From positions 43,202,501-43,266,500 of the forward strand of contig CM053164.1 of NCBI GenBank assembly GCA_028571685.1: 64,000 bases of DNA, in the 5' to 3' direction. Origin of the DNA: Heterohyrax brucei (Eukaryota > Chordata > Mammalia > Hyracoidea > Procaviidae). Shown in pieces: positions 44,700 to 56,689 of this stretch; positions within the stretch are counted from its first letter, which is position 1, and every line of letters starts with the position of its first letter. A program made the position numbers and the translations under genes. Under the pieces are notes generated by a model. That model searched no databases. It had not been told where the DNA came from and worked only from the letters and a program-made list of their open reading frames with translations.

Positions 44700-47360
44700 G
44701 ACTCCATAAGAAACAGGAGAGGAATCAAGTAACCTGAAAAACAAATGAGATTGTGGATGTCACAACAGAGCCAACTGAAATCAAAACCATTGTAACAGAA
44801 TACTACGAAAGAGTGTACTCTACAGATTTGAAAACCTAGAAGAAATGGACAAATTTCTAGATTCATATCACCTACCAAAATAATCACAAAGAGAAGTACA
44901 GCAACTTAATAAATGCATCACAAAGGAAGAAACTGAAAAAATAATGACAAAAGCTACCAAATAAAAGGGGTCCTGGCCCAGATGGCTTCATCAGATAATT
45001 CTACCAAACTTTTAGAAAGGAGCGAACTCCAATACTACTTAGGCTATTTCACAGCATAGAAAAGGATGGAATACTCCCAAAGTCATATTATGAAGCCAGT
45101 GTAACCCTGTTAGCAAACCAGGGAAAGATTCCACTAAAAAAGAAAATTACACACCAGTATTATCATGAAGCTTGATGTAAAAATCTTCAACAGAATTCTA
45201 GCCAACAGAATTCAAATACATACCAAAACAATAATTCATCATGACTTAGTTGGATTCATACTAGGGATACAAGGCTGGTTCAGCATCAGAAAAACAGTTA
45301 ATGTGATCAACCATATAAGTAGCACAAAGGATAAGAATTACCTGATTTTGTCAATTGATGTTGAAAAGACATCTGACAAAGTCCAACACATCCATGCTAA
45401 AAACTCTCAGGAAAATGGGAGTAGAGGGGAAATTTGTCAATGCGATAAGGGGTATCTATGCAAATCCAACTGCCTGTGTCATCCTGAATGGAGAGAGATG
45501 GAAAGAATTCCCCTTGAGAGTGGGAACTAGACAAGGATGCTCACTCTCATGATTTCTACTGAACACTAGTAGAGGTTCTGGACAGAGCAATTAGACAAGA
45601 CAAAGAAATAAAGGGCATCTGCACTGGCAGTGAAGAAGTAAAAATATCCCTGTTTGCATATGATATGATTGTATATGCAGAGAATCCTGAAGAATCTATA
45701 AACTACTGGAACTAAGGGAAAAGTTCAGTGAAGTATCAGGATATAAGGTAAATGTAAGTAAATCAGTAGGATTCCTTTATACCAACAAAGAGATCATCAA
45801 AGAAGAAATCACCAAATCAATGCCATTTACTATAGTCCCAAAGAAGACAGAATACCTATGAACTAGAGAAATAAGAGACCTGTACAGACAGAACTACAGA
45901 ACCTTACTGTGGAAAACCAAGAGAGACTTTCATAAATGGAGAAACCTGCCCTGCTCGTGGACAGGAAGACTTAACATTGTGAAAATGTCTGTTTTACCCA
46001 AAGTGATCTAAATATACAATGCAATCACAGTATAAAGCCCAGTGTCATTTTTAAATGAGATGGAGAAACAAATACTCAACTTTATTTAGAAAGGGAAGAA
46101 ACCTCGGATAAGTAAAGCACTACTGAAGATGAGGAACACAGTGGGAGGCCTCACAAAATGGAACCTTAGAATCTATTACACTGCAGTGTAGTCCAGGCAG
46201 CCTGGTACTGGTACAAAAAGAGAGATATAGACCAATGGAACAGAGTTGAGACCCCAGAAATATCACCATCCTCTTATGAACAGTTCATACTCGATAAAGC
46301 CCCAAAGGTTGTAAACTAGGGTGAAAACAGTCTCTTTAAGAGATGGTGTTGGCAAAATTGGATATCCATCTGCAAAAAACTGAAACAGGACCCATTTCTC
46401 AAACCTTAAAAACTAACTCAAAATGGATCAAAGATGTATATATGAAACCTAAATGGTAAAGATCATGCAAGAAACAATAGGATCAACAATAGAAGTTCTA
46501 ATACACAGCTTAGGCAGATTTCAAAACTGACAGACAAAGCACCATCAACAGATAATAGGTAAATGGGAACTACCAAGAATCAAGTACTTTTGGTCATCCG
46601 GAGACTTTATCAAAAGCATTAAAAGACCATCTACAGAACGGGAAAAATATTTGGCAACTAACATGTCGGATCGATTTCTGACCTCCATAATCTAAAAGAT
46701 ACTGCAAAATATCAACCCAAAAGGGGTAAATCATACAGTTAGGCAGTGTTAAAGGAGATGGACAGACACTTGACCAAAGAGGACATCCAGGCAGCCAAAA
46801 GACACGTGAGGAAATATTCGCAGTCATTAGCTATCAGAGAAATCCGAATCAAAACTACAGTGAGATGCCATCTCACCCCAATAACATTGGCCATAATCCA
46901 AAAAACACAAAACAATAAATACTGGAGAGGCTGTGGAGAGATCAGAATTATCCTACACTGCCGGTGTGATTGCACAATGGTACAACCTCTGAAAAGCGGT
47001 TTGACACATCCTTTAAAAGCTGGAAATAGGTATACCATTTGATCTAGTAATTCCCCCTGTTCAGAATGTGTCCTACAGAAGCAAAGGCTGTCACACGAAG
47101 AGATACTAGCACATGAATGTTCATTGCAGCACAGTCCATAACAGGAAAAAGATGGAATCAGCCCAGATGCCCATCAACTGCTGAGTGGATAAACAAACTA
47201 TGGTACATATACTCAGTGGAATAATAAAGAACAATGATGATTTTAGGAAGAATCTCATAATCTGGTTTCAGGTGGAAGATATTATGCTGAGTGAAATCAC
47301 TCACTGGCTAAAGGACAAATATCATATGAGACCGCTGTTATAAAGACTTAAAAATAGACG
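44700..47360 (+). pseudogene. L1 'E' ORF2 pseudogene (from RT to C-terminus)
   Basis: The RT part at 45165-45530 has LDVKIFNRILANRIQIHTK, HHDLVGFILGIQGWFSIRK and LSIDVEKTSDKVQ, with the usual AEKAF weakened to VEKTS. The FADDMIVY block at about 45650-45680 reads [10 protein letters not shown], so the first Asp of the pair is Tyr. C-terminal sequence at 46746-47042 is broken. There are several stops and frameshifts, and no endonuclease is present. Confidence 0.82.
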
Positions 47361-48337
47361 TAAGTACAGACAAAAAAACTCTCTGACTACTACAAGGTGA
47401 GTAGGGAGGAAGAGGACTGGTCACAGATAGTTGACAGAAATTTGGGTAGGTGTAAACAGTGACAGCAGAGAATAGAAAGTAGATCAACGTAAGTGGTTTT
47501 CACCATAGACTGAAAGCTCTTTTAATCTCACCCCAATATTGCAGGATAGAGTAGCAGGGACAGAGTCTGGGGACCATGCTCTCATGGGTCATCAAGGCCA
47601 ATTGGCATAACTAGCGTATTGGTAAGAGAGTCTTCTGCATCCCGTATTGGTGAGTGGCATCTGGGTCTGAAAAGCTAGCAAGCTGCCATCTCAGGTGTAC
47701 CTAATGGTCCCACCTCATCCGGAATGCATGATTACCGAGAACAACGAAGACACAAAGAAAGCAGGGCTCAGGAGACAGAAGGAACCATGTGAATGGGAGA
47801 TTATATCAACATATGACTACAAGAACTAGATGGTGCCCAGCCACCACCAAAGACAGCCATGATGGGGCAAGCAATGTAGAGTCCCAGTGGCAACATGAGA
47901 AAAAGAGGAGCACAGCTCAGCCAGCCAAGTGCCATCGAGTCGGATCAGCTCAAGAACTACTAAAAGACCAGAATTGAGGGTCCAATAGCTGAAGGGCCCC
48001 TGGGAGCATAGCCCCTAGACTTGGTGCTGCGCCTGACCAGAAAACACTACTGAGTTCAACTCTTCGGACAAAAATAGACTGGAATTAGAGCCACAGTGTG
48101 ACTGACCATATGGTGTGCGTACTTTATGTCTCTATGCACTTATGGGATGCTGTGCTATTGGTCTCCCTCTAGATAGGAGAGAAGAGGGTGGAGAAGAAGC
48201 TTGTTAAGTGGATATGACAAGTACAGAAGGAAAAGGAGGAATGTGCTCTTATGGGGCAAGGGGCAGAAGGAGCTGCAGACAGGTGGCACACAACCTTAGT
48301 CTGCATTGTATGCTTTCACTTACAAGTAAAAAAAAAC

Positions 48338-48815
48338 AATCGACTCAATGCCATTGGGTTTGCTTTAATTTTTTTCCCTACTCTAGAAATACTAGGTACA
48401 AATTTCCAGCATGCAGTACATTTAAAATAATGTATTATTCCACGATGTGTGAATTTCTTTGGGTTTACATATATTAGTGGATGGTGGTATCTAATGAGTT
48501 AAGTGACATAGGTGAGTTTTAGATGTATTGCTAACCTCTTAAGGAATCTCCTACTGAAATTTGGTGTGATGTATTCCAATTTCTTACCTTTTAACTTTTT
48601 GTTTCTTTCTAAGTGATTACCAGAAGTAGTGATTCACTGATCACATATGCAGGTTATATGCAGGATTTTGTGGTAAAATCTACTGGACTCAGATTACATC
48701 AATTTATTTAAAGCATTTTGTTTTCTTTACCTTCTTTTTAAAGTAATGATTTTTACTTGAGAATGAGTAGAGTATAGCTAAATGGCCCTCATTCTTCTTT
48801 CTAAACTGTGTCTTT
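48338..48815. other. Intron spacer between two L1s, no feature
   Basis: AT-rich sequence with nothing recognisable beyond a small SINE tail at its left edge. Confidence 0.45.
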
Positions 48816-48832
48816 AAAATGTTTTTAGTTTG

Positions 48833-49825
48833 GGGGGGCGGAGTCAAGATGGCCAACTAAGCCCACGTCTGCTTATATCCCTCTGGAAACCAAGACCTGA
48901 ACTGACAATCAAACAGAGCCTTCTGATCACCTAATCAGCCTCAGGACATGGCACAGCACTCTTAATTGGGACTTCATACCACTCAGCGAAAAACCTCCTC
49001 TCTTTCGCTGACTCCCGCTCCTGGCTAGCCCCAGCTCTCACTGACGGAAGGTAAACGCACCATTTTGACTTTTTATTTTCCTCGGTCTCGGCTGGTGGAG
49101 CTTGCCCGGCGGCTGGACTCAGACACGCTGCTGGGGGGATAGGCAGGCGAAATTCCCATATTCTGAGAGCCAGGCTCGGGACTCTGTTAATCTAGACACA
49201 TTGAGCCTTTCGTTTTGTAGCTGCCTCAGTGGGGTTTGTGCGGAGCTCCGCGGTCAGGGTGCGGGATGCCATGTTGGTACCGAGATTTTAGCGAGACCTT
49301 GTTCTTAGCCTGGGAGCCAGCGCCTGCAAACGGGACAGCGCTTCTCCGTCAGAAAAGTAGTGATTTTGCACAGTGCTGCCTACGTTGGGGGCCCTGCAAC
49401 AGAAGCAGAGGAATCGCTGCCTCTCAGCCCCTTTAGCCCCCCTGTCAGCTGCCTGTGTGGAGGACACCATCTTGGGTACGGTGGCCGCAGCTGGACCTAA
49501 TTCTTAGCTTGGGAGCCAGAGCCTGCCCACCGGACAGCACTTTTCTATCACAAAACCAGTACTCGATGCAGTGTTGGCTAAGGCTAGACCCTGTCAGCAG
49601 AAGCCAACAGGGCAGTAGCATTGCTGTATTCTGAACTAGTTTGTTATCATCTGGGGTTGGATATAGTGGCGCTTACTTTGTCAGATGGGAAGAGGGACCT
49701 CTACACCTGAAAACTTAACTGACTTGTGAACCGGTCAGATACTTTTTGCTTTACATTTGAAGACAGCCTAGAGAAACATTTGCAATCCATCCTCACAGTA
49801 CCTCCTCCAGCCTCTATATACTCAC
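48833..49825 (+). promoter_or_regulatory. L1 'F' 5' UTR / internal promoter
   Basis: This is a GC-richer block than its surroundings, starting with a run of G and a YY1-like CAAGATGGCC at 48845-48854. By analogy with other L1s it would hold the internal RNA polymerase II promoter. Repeated blocks such as 'ttagcctgggagccagcgcc' and 'ttagcttgggagccagagcc' (49305 and 49505) suggest an internal duplication of about 200 bp. Confidence 0.65.
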
Positions 49826-50016
49826 ATGGGACCCAAAAAGGAACAGACAATTGTGGCATACAAGCAATCACTCATGGCTTCAGAAGACTCCCAGACAAAG
49901 CAACCAAGGAGTTTTCCAGATGAAGAAACTTTTATGAAAGCATCAGGAAGTGAATACAAATTGATTATATACAGAGCCCTTCTAGACCTTATACAAAATG
50001 CAGCAGAAAAAAATGA
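49826..50016 (+). pseudogene. L1 'F' ORF1, 5' end only
   Basis: It starts MGPKKEQTIVAYKQSLMASE and stays open for about 60 residues (to [12 protein letters not shown]). It then fuses out of frame to ORF2 sequence ('atgaacccagatgc') at about 50004-50017. I infer it is ORF1 from its position after the 5' UTR. The trimeric coiled-coil and RNA-binding parts are lost in the deletion. Confidence 0.65.
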
Positions 50017-52241
50017 ACCCAGATGCAAAAATCTTCAACAAAATTCTTGCCAACAGAATACAACAACATATCAAGAAAATAATCCATCATGACCAAGTGG
50101 GATTCATACCAGGGATGCAAGGCTGGTTCAACATCAGGAAAACAATTAATGTGATTAACCACATAAATAACACAAAAGACAAAGATCACCTGATTTTGTC
50201 CATTGATGCTGAAAAGGCATTTGATCAAGTCCAACACCTATTCATGCTAAAAACTCTTGGCAAAATGGGCATAGACGGCAAATTCCTCAACACAATAGGG
50301 GCCATTTATAGAAAGCCAATTGCCCACATCATCCTGAATGGAGAGAGACTGAAAGACTTTCCCCTGAGATCAGGAAGTAGACAAGGATGCCCACTTTCAC
50401 CTCTCCTATTCAACATTGTGCTAGAAGTTCTAGCCAGAGCAATTAGACAAGACGAAGAAATAAAGGGCATCTGCATCGGCAAAGAAGAAGTTAAAATCTC
50501 CCTGTTCGCAGATGATATGATTGTATATGCAGAGAACCCCAAGGAATCTATAAGTAAGCTACTCAAACTGATAGAAGAGTTCAGCAAAGTCTCAGGATAC
50601 AAGATAAACATAAGTAAATCAGTAGGTTTCCTTTATACTAGCAACGAGACTGTTAAGGAGGAAATTATTAAATCAATACCATTTACGATAGCCCCTAAGA
50701 AGATAAAATACCTAGGAATTAATCTAACCAGGGAAACAACAGACCTTTACAAAGAGAACTACAAGCCCTTACTACAAGAAACTAAGAGAGACTTAGATAA
50801 ATGGAAAAACCTACCCTGCTCATGGATAGGAAGACTTAACATTGTGAAAATGTCTATTTTACCCAAAGCAATTTATTTATATAATGCAATCCCAATACAA
50901 GTTCCAGCATCATTTTTTAATGAGATGGAGAAACAAATCACCAATTTTGTTTGGAACGGGAAGAAGCCCCGGATAAGTAAGGTACTACTAAAGAAGAAGA
51001 ACACACTGGGAGGCCTCTCATTACCCCACCTTAGAACATACTACACTGCCACGGTGGTCAAAACAGCCTGGTACTGGTACAGGAACAGACAGATGGATCA
51101 ATGGAACAGAATTGAGACACCACAGATGACACCATGTGCCTATCAACAGTTGATATTCGACAAATGCCCTGAGACATTAAACTGGGGTGAAAACGGTATG
51201 TTCAACAAATGGTGCTGGCAAAATTGGTTATCCATCTGCAGTAAAGTGAATCAAGATCCATATCTTACACCTTATGCAAAAACCAACTCCAACTGGATAA
51301 AAGAACTAAATATCAAACCAAAAACTATACAGCTCATCCAAGAAAAGGTAGGAACAACAATGGAAGTTTTAATACACAGTGAGGACAGACTCCAAATTCT
51401 GTCAAAGTAACCTCAATCAACAGAAGAGAAAATAGATAAATGGGAACTATTAAGAATGAAACACTTTTGCTCATCCAAAGACTTTATTAATAGAATTAAA
51501 AGAACACCCACAGAATGGGAAAAAATATTTGGCAACTCTATGTCAGACTGACACCTGATCTCCATAATCTATAAGATACTACAAAATATCAATAAGAAGA
51601 AGATAAACCATCTAATTAAGCGATGGGCAAAGGAGATGGACAGACACTTTGCTAAAGAGGAGATCCAGGCAGCCAAAAAACACATGCGGACATGTTCACG
51701 ATCTTTAGTTATTAAAGAAATTCAAATCAAGACAACAATGAGATACCATTTCACCCCATCAAAATTGGCCATGATCCAGAAAACATGGAGAGGCTGTGGA
51801 GAAAGTGGAACCCTCCTACACTGTTGGTGGGATTGAAAAATGGTCCAGCCTCTTTGGAAGGCAATCTGGCACTTCCTTAAAAAAATGGATATTGATATAC
51901 CATTTGACCCAGTAATTCCACTACTTGGAATATATCCTACAGATTCAAGGCCTTTCACACCAACGGACACATGCACCAGAATGTTTATCGCAGCACAGTC
52001 CACAATAGCAAAAAGATGGAATCAACCCAGATGCTCATCAATAGAAGAATGGATAGGTAAACTGTGGTACATATACTCAATGGAGCACTACGCAATGATA
52101 AAGAATAAGGATGATTCCAGGAAAAATCTCCTAACCTGGTTTCAGCTGGAAGACATTATGTTGAGTGAAAGTAGTCAGCGACAAAAGGACAAATACTGTA
52201 TGAGACCTACGATAAGATCTCACAAACAGACTTGTGTATAG
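49998..52241 (+). pseudogene. L1 'F' ORF2 from RT to C-terminus, one frame, three stops
   Basis: A single frame runs 748 codons, broken only by stops at 51408-51410, 51549-51551 and 51834-51836. The first 470 codons are open. RT landmarks: [13 protein letters not shown] near residue 75, [14 protein letters not shown] near residue 125 and FADDMIVY from residue 170 (Asp 172-173), all apparently intact. After the RT comes the thumb, then HCWWD (Cys-region side), '[20 protein letters not shown]' and 'FQLEDIMLSESSQRQKDKYC'. The endonuclease is absent because the upstream junction removes it. The first Met is internal to the family's RT ('[20 protein letters not shown]'), so this is not a natural start. 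Confidence 0.9.
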
Positions 52242-53232
52242 AAGAAAAGAATCTTTGACAGCTGCAAGGGAGGGAAGGGAGGGAGGGTTTAGTTTAGATA
52301 GTTACTAGAAATCTAGTTGGGAGAAAGCAGTGACAGCACACATTAGGAACAAGAACAACATTAAGTGGGCTTCAGCATAACTTGAGTACTCCTTCCATCT
52401 TAACTCAATACTGCAAGAATGGAGTAGCTGGGGCGGGGGGCGGGGGACCATGCTCATAGGCGAATTCCAGGCCAATTGGCACAACTAGCATTTTGCTAAG
52501 AGAGCTCTCTGCACCCCACATTGGTGAGTGGCGTCTGGGTTCTTAAAAGCTGCCAAGCTGCCATCCGAGGACACAGCAAATGGTCCGAACTCAGCAGGAA
52601 CGGATGCTCACCGAGGGCCAAAATGGCATGCGGGAAACACAACCAAGAAGACAGAGAGACCCACAAGATTGGGTGCCTACATCGACTTGGGACCAGAAGA
52701 ACCGGATGGTGCCTGGCCACCACCAGTGACAGCCAAGACGGAGCTCACAGAGAGGAGCCTCACTGGCAACACAAGAATAAAAAGACGTGGATCATGAGAT
52801 CTCCACTAGAAGACCTCAGTTGATAGTCCAGCTGTTTTGGGGTTCCTCTGAGAGCATGACCCCCTGCCTTGATGCTGCCCTTTCCCACAAATTATAACAA
52901 AGGTCCACTCTTTGGACAGGAATGGATTGGACTTTGCAAAGTAGAGTAAGCATATATTGGAAGCACTTTATGGTTCTATACATCTATAGGATATCATCTT
53001 GCTGACCTTTGGCTGGAGGAAGGGGAGTGGACGGAGAGGAGGGGAAAGGAGACTGTTGGGAGGATGAGACATGTATGGAGCAGAGAGGAATAGTGTGCAG
53101 TCACCGGACAGGGAGAGCAGTGGAAGCTGCATATAAGGGGGGCATGTAAATTTATATGTGAATGTACGTTTTCACTCAGTTATGTTAAATAAAGATTAAA
53201 AATAAAAAAAATAAAAAAATGGTTTTAGTTTG

Positions 53233-53679
53233 TATTTACTTGCTTTGGAAATGCTTAAGTTTATTTTGGTTTCTCACAGAAATTTATGTATGTATGCCAC
53301 TATTTTATGTTTTAGCTATATCCCATTCCTGCCATATGTTAAATAAAGCTTTAAGTAGTTTTTGAGTTTTTTTGGAAGTCCTTTTATGGGTTTATCTAAT
53401 TTCCTTTCGATTTTTTTCTTTTTTGTTGTTGCTGGAGATGGCCAGATTCATTTAGTTAAAGCGCCTTCCATTTATCTGTATCAAATTAATTCTTTCTATG
53501 CTATCACATGTACATTATACCTCACTATGAAATGTTTTCTCTGAATTAAAAAATATAATTTTTTTCTACTCAAGTGTGTATTGTGTGTTAAAATAATTAT
53601 ATCTTCCAGTTCTTCTTTTCTCTTGTAGATAATATGTGAGGTACAGAAGTATGTTGCCAGAATTAATGGTTCCTGTTAC
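53233..53679. other. Intron, unassigned
   Basis: AT-rich and unique-looking. The ORF at 53362-53544 (+) has no domain. Confidence 0.4.
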
Positions 53680-53800
53680 TACAGTGTAAAGTAGTAGAAA
53701 GCACACTGGGGTGAAAGTCAGGAGATGTAGTCCAGAGTTCACATACAGTCAGAGGTCAATGATTTAGCTGTTATTGGTAAGTTATTTTAGTAAGAGGAAA
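53680..53800 (+). repeat. MIR-like SINE relic
   Basis: 'gtagtagaaagcacactggg', 'gtcaggagatgtagtccaga' and 'ggtaagttattttag' follow the order of MIR ('agtggaaagagcac', 'gtcaggagacctgggttc', 'caagttactt'). Confidence 0.5.
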
Positions 53801-53997
53801 ATACTTTTATCTTTTAATAGTGTTAATATCATTGATAAAAATCACCTTCTTGAAAATTAGTGTCAAATATGTTGTTTTTGTAAGCAGCGTATTTTTTTTT
53901 GTTTGTCTTTTGTAATGATAATCACTCAGTGGGTAGCAATATTTAGATCTCAGTTTTTGTGCAGAGATAAAGTATGCATTTTTCCACAAATATTTAT
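53801..53997. other. Intron, nothing recognised
   Basis: Short T-rich stretch without features. Confidence 0.4.
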
Positions 53998-54175
53998 TAA
54001 GTTGGAGTCCTTGGGTAGGGCAAATAGTTATGCATGGGGCTACTAACTGAGAAGTTGGTAGCTCGTACCTACCTAAAGACATCTTGAAAGAATAGCCAGG
54101 CCATCTGCTTCTGCTCTGAAACAACTGGGATCTCCATGAGTTGGAATCTACTTGATAGCAAGCAGTTTAGTTTTA
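53998..54175 (+). repeat. AfroSINE variant
   Basis: 'gttggagtccttgggtaggg', 'ctactaactgagaagttggt', 'ccatgagttggaatctactt' and the tail 'gcagtttagtttt'. The B-box-like block is diverged ('agctcgtacctacc'). Confidence 0.72.
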
Positions 54176-54609
54176 ATTCTCTCTCTTTGCTCCCTTTGTT
54201 CTTCCCTCTTTTTTTCTGTCATCCTGTCTCTCCTTCCTCAGTTCTTTGTAAATATTTATGAATACCTACTGTGGGTCTTTTTTTGTAATTTATTACTTGA
54301 ATGATGAATTATTTAAAATGTTATTTAATTTTCAGATCTTGTTACTGACTTAATTGACTTAATTCTGTGGTAAAAGAACAGTACTGTAACATTTCAGTCT
54401 TTATTTATTGAGACTTATTTTATGACGTCATGTTGTATTTTCAACATTTGACATGCACTAGAAAATAAAGTTTTGTATGCTGTTGTTGGATGCTGTTGTT
54501 AGATGTTGAGTCTTTTATAATTGGGATTTTCTTCATGCGTTATGAAGCTCTCTAATTAGGTGTGAAGATTTAGGATTATTATGCTTTTCTAATGAATTGT
54601 CCATTTTGT
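54176..54609. other. Intron, unassigned
   Basis: T-rich. A small SINE-like piece ('gctgttgttagatgttgagt') is at about 54490-54515. Nothing else. Confidence 0.4.
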
Positions 54610-56320
54610 CATTATAAAATATGTTTTCATTAAAAAAATTATACATAAATTATTTTGTGACATCAGTTGCAATCCCTGCAATGTGTCAGTGCCCTCCCCT
54701 TTTCCATTTCTTTCTTGGGTTCTCTGTGTCCTTTCTCATTTTCCTGTCTCTTCCTGCCTTACTGTGATTGCTTTTGGGTGGATGTTGCACATGTGGTCTC
54801 GTATACTTGATTGAGCTGAGAAGCATATTCCTCACATGAGAATTTTATGTTTTATAGGTCTGTCTAATCTTTGACTGAAAGGTGTTTCTGCAGGAATGGA
54901 TTCAGTTCTGAGTTCGCAGGGCATCTAGGGCTATACTCACAGAGATTCCTCCAGTCTCTGTTAGACCATAAGTCTGGAGTTTTTTTTTTGTGAACCAGAA
55001 TTTCATTCTACATTTTTCTTCTGCTGTGTCTAGGATTCCCTGTTTTGATTCCAGCTAGAGAGATCAGTAATGGTAGCCAGGCACCATCTAGTTGTTCTGG
55101 GCTCAGACTGGTGGAGGCTGTGATTCATGCGGTCGATTAGTCTTTTGGGCTAAAAGTTTCCGTGTATTTTTGGTTTTCTTTATTCACCTTTGCTTCAAAT
55201 GTGATCGGATCAATAGATATGTATTATACGGCCACTTATATGCTTTTAATTCCACTAGGTGCTACTCATCAAAGTAGGATGTAGAACACTTTTTTAATGA
55301 CCTTTTAATGCCAATTAAACTAAATTTAGATGTCCCCTGAGACCATGCTTCCTAGCTCTCAGCCGTAGTAACTCCATCCCTCAAGGTGTTTGGATGTATC
55401 TAGGAGCCTCTAAGATTTTGCCTTAGTCAAGATGCACTGACATCTCCTCTATTGTGCATTGTCTTTCCTTTCACCACAGTTAATACTTGACTACTATCTA
55501 GGTAGTGATTTCCTCTCCCCAACCTTCCTCTCTCTCATAACAAGCAAAGATTGTTTTTTTCTGTGTGTAAACCTTTTATTGGGTTTTTATAATAATGGTC
55601 TTATAGATTATTTGTAGTTTGGTGATTGAATTGTTTTGCTCAGCATAATGCTCTCCAGATTCGTCTGTGTTGTGAGACGTTTTGCAGATTCATCATTGTT
55701 CCTTATCTTTGTATAGTATTCCATTATGTGTATGTACCATAATTTGTTTATTGATTTATCTGTTGATGGACACATAGATTGTTTCCATTTTTTTTACTAT
55801 CATGAGTTAATACATTGAACATGGGTGTCCATGTGTCTATTTGTTTAATGGCTCATATTTCTGTAGGGTATATTCTTATGAGTGGGGTTCTTGTCCATAC
55901 AGTATTTCTTATATGTAACTTTTTAAAGAGGTGCCATATTATTGCCCATAGTGGTTATACTGTTTTATATGCCACAGCACATACGAGTTCCAACGTCCCT
56001 GTACAACATTCATCGATTTTTTCGGTTGTTTTTCTATTTCTTTGACTTGTGCTTTAATCTTTACTATCACTTTTCTTTTGTTGTCTGATGACGTCCTTTC
56101 CTGCTCTCTTTCTGTTTGTTCAAGTTGTTGGGTTAGTGTTTTGATTTTGGTCCTTCTTTTTTGATTTGTGCATTTAGTACTATTAATTGCCTTCTGAGCA
56201 TTTCTTTCTCTGTGTCCCAAGGGTTTTGATACTATGTATTTTCATTCTCGTTCGAGTCTATGACTTTCCTTATTCCGTCCTTGATTTTACCTGATAGTTT
56301 TAAGCAGATTATTGTTCCAT
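54610..56320 (-). mobile_element. L1 'D', antisense, internally deleted
   Basis: The plus strand shows a reverse-complement 3' UTR ('ggcaccatctagttgttctg', 'ctactcatcaaagtaggatg', 'agcataatgctctccagatt') and ORF2 C-terminus to about 56000. It jumps at about 56010-56040 to the upstream ORF2 region ('tgcatttagtactattaatt', 'gccttctgagcatttctttc'), equivalent to 23.1-23.3 kb of L1 'B'. The RT core is missing. Confidence 0.75.
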
Positions 56321-56689
56321 TTCCACATATTTGGTCTTAAGGCTGGAGAAGTTCTTGCTGCTACTAATCAGAAGGGCGAAGAATGGGAAAGCATATTTCT
56401 CTGGTTGTTGGTTAATCTGTTTCCTGTTAGGAGCTCCATGAATTTGCCTTCTTTACTTCCTGTTTGGTTTTGCTGGCTATACTCCAGGATGGTTTTACTG
56501 TGCCAAGTTAGCTGACAGGCAATCTCTGTTCTGTATCACTCTTCGTTCTGTTTTCCTTCAGTTTCCGGAATTGATGTCTGTATCTACTTTACTTAGTTTT
56601 CCAGGTGTTTTCTGAAGTGGGATGACATGATGTGTCTTGTCATGTGCCATGCTGACTCTGTCTCCCCTCTCTGTGTTTTTTATTGTGGT
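56321..56689. other. Unassigned, possibly L1 5' sequence
   Basis: The ORF at 56312-56515 (+) has no domain. It lies between two antisense L1s. Confidence 0.35.

Larger units (their letters stand above)
43798..48337 (+). mobile_element. L1 LINE 'E', sense, 5' complete but internally deleted
   Basis: It starts GGGGCATGGTCAAGATGGCA and has 5' UTR to about 44690. It then jumps straight into the ORF2 RT region ('aatcaagtaacctgaaaaac'), continuing through the C-terminus and 3' UTR to the tail 'acaagtaaaaaaaaac'. ORF1, the inter-ORF region and the ORF2 endonuclease are missing. Tiny SINE-like scraps occur at 47926-47950 and 48338-48368. Confidence 0.85.
48816..53232 (+). mobile_element. L1 LINE 'F', youngest in window, internally deleted, 17-bp TSD
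   Basis: The target duplication AAAATGTTTTTAGTTTG at 48816-48832 matches 53216-53232 at 16 of 17 bases. The body, 48833-53215, starts with a G-run and CAAGATGGCC and ends in an A-rich tail. It consists of 5' UTR (48.83-49.83 kb), about 60 codons of ORF1, ORF2 from the RT region onward, and 3' UTR (52.24-53.2 kb). The 4.4-kb length reflects loss of most of ORF1, the inter-ORF region and the endonuclease. Confidence 0.93.
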
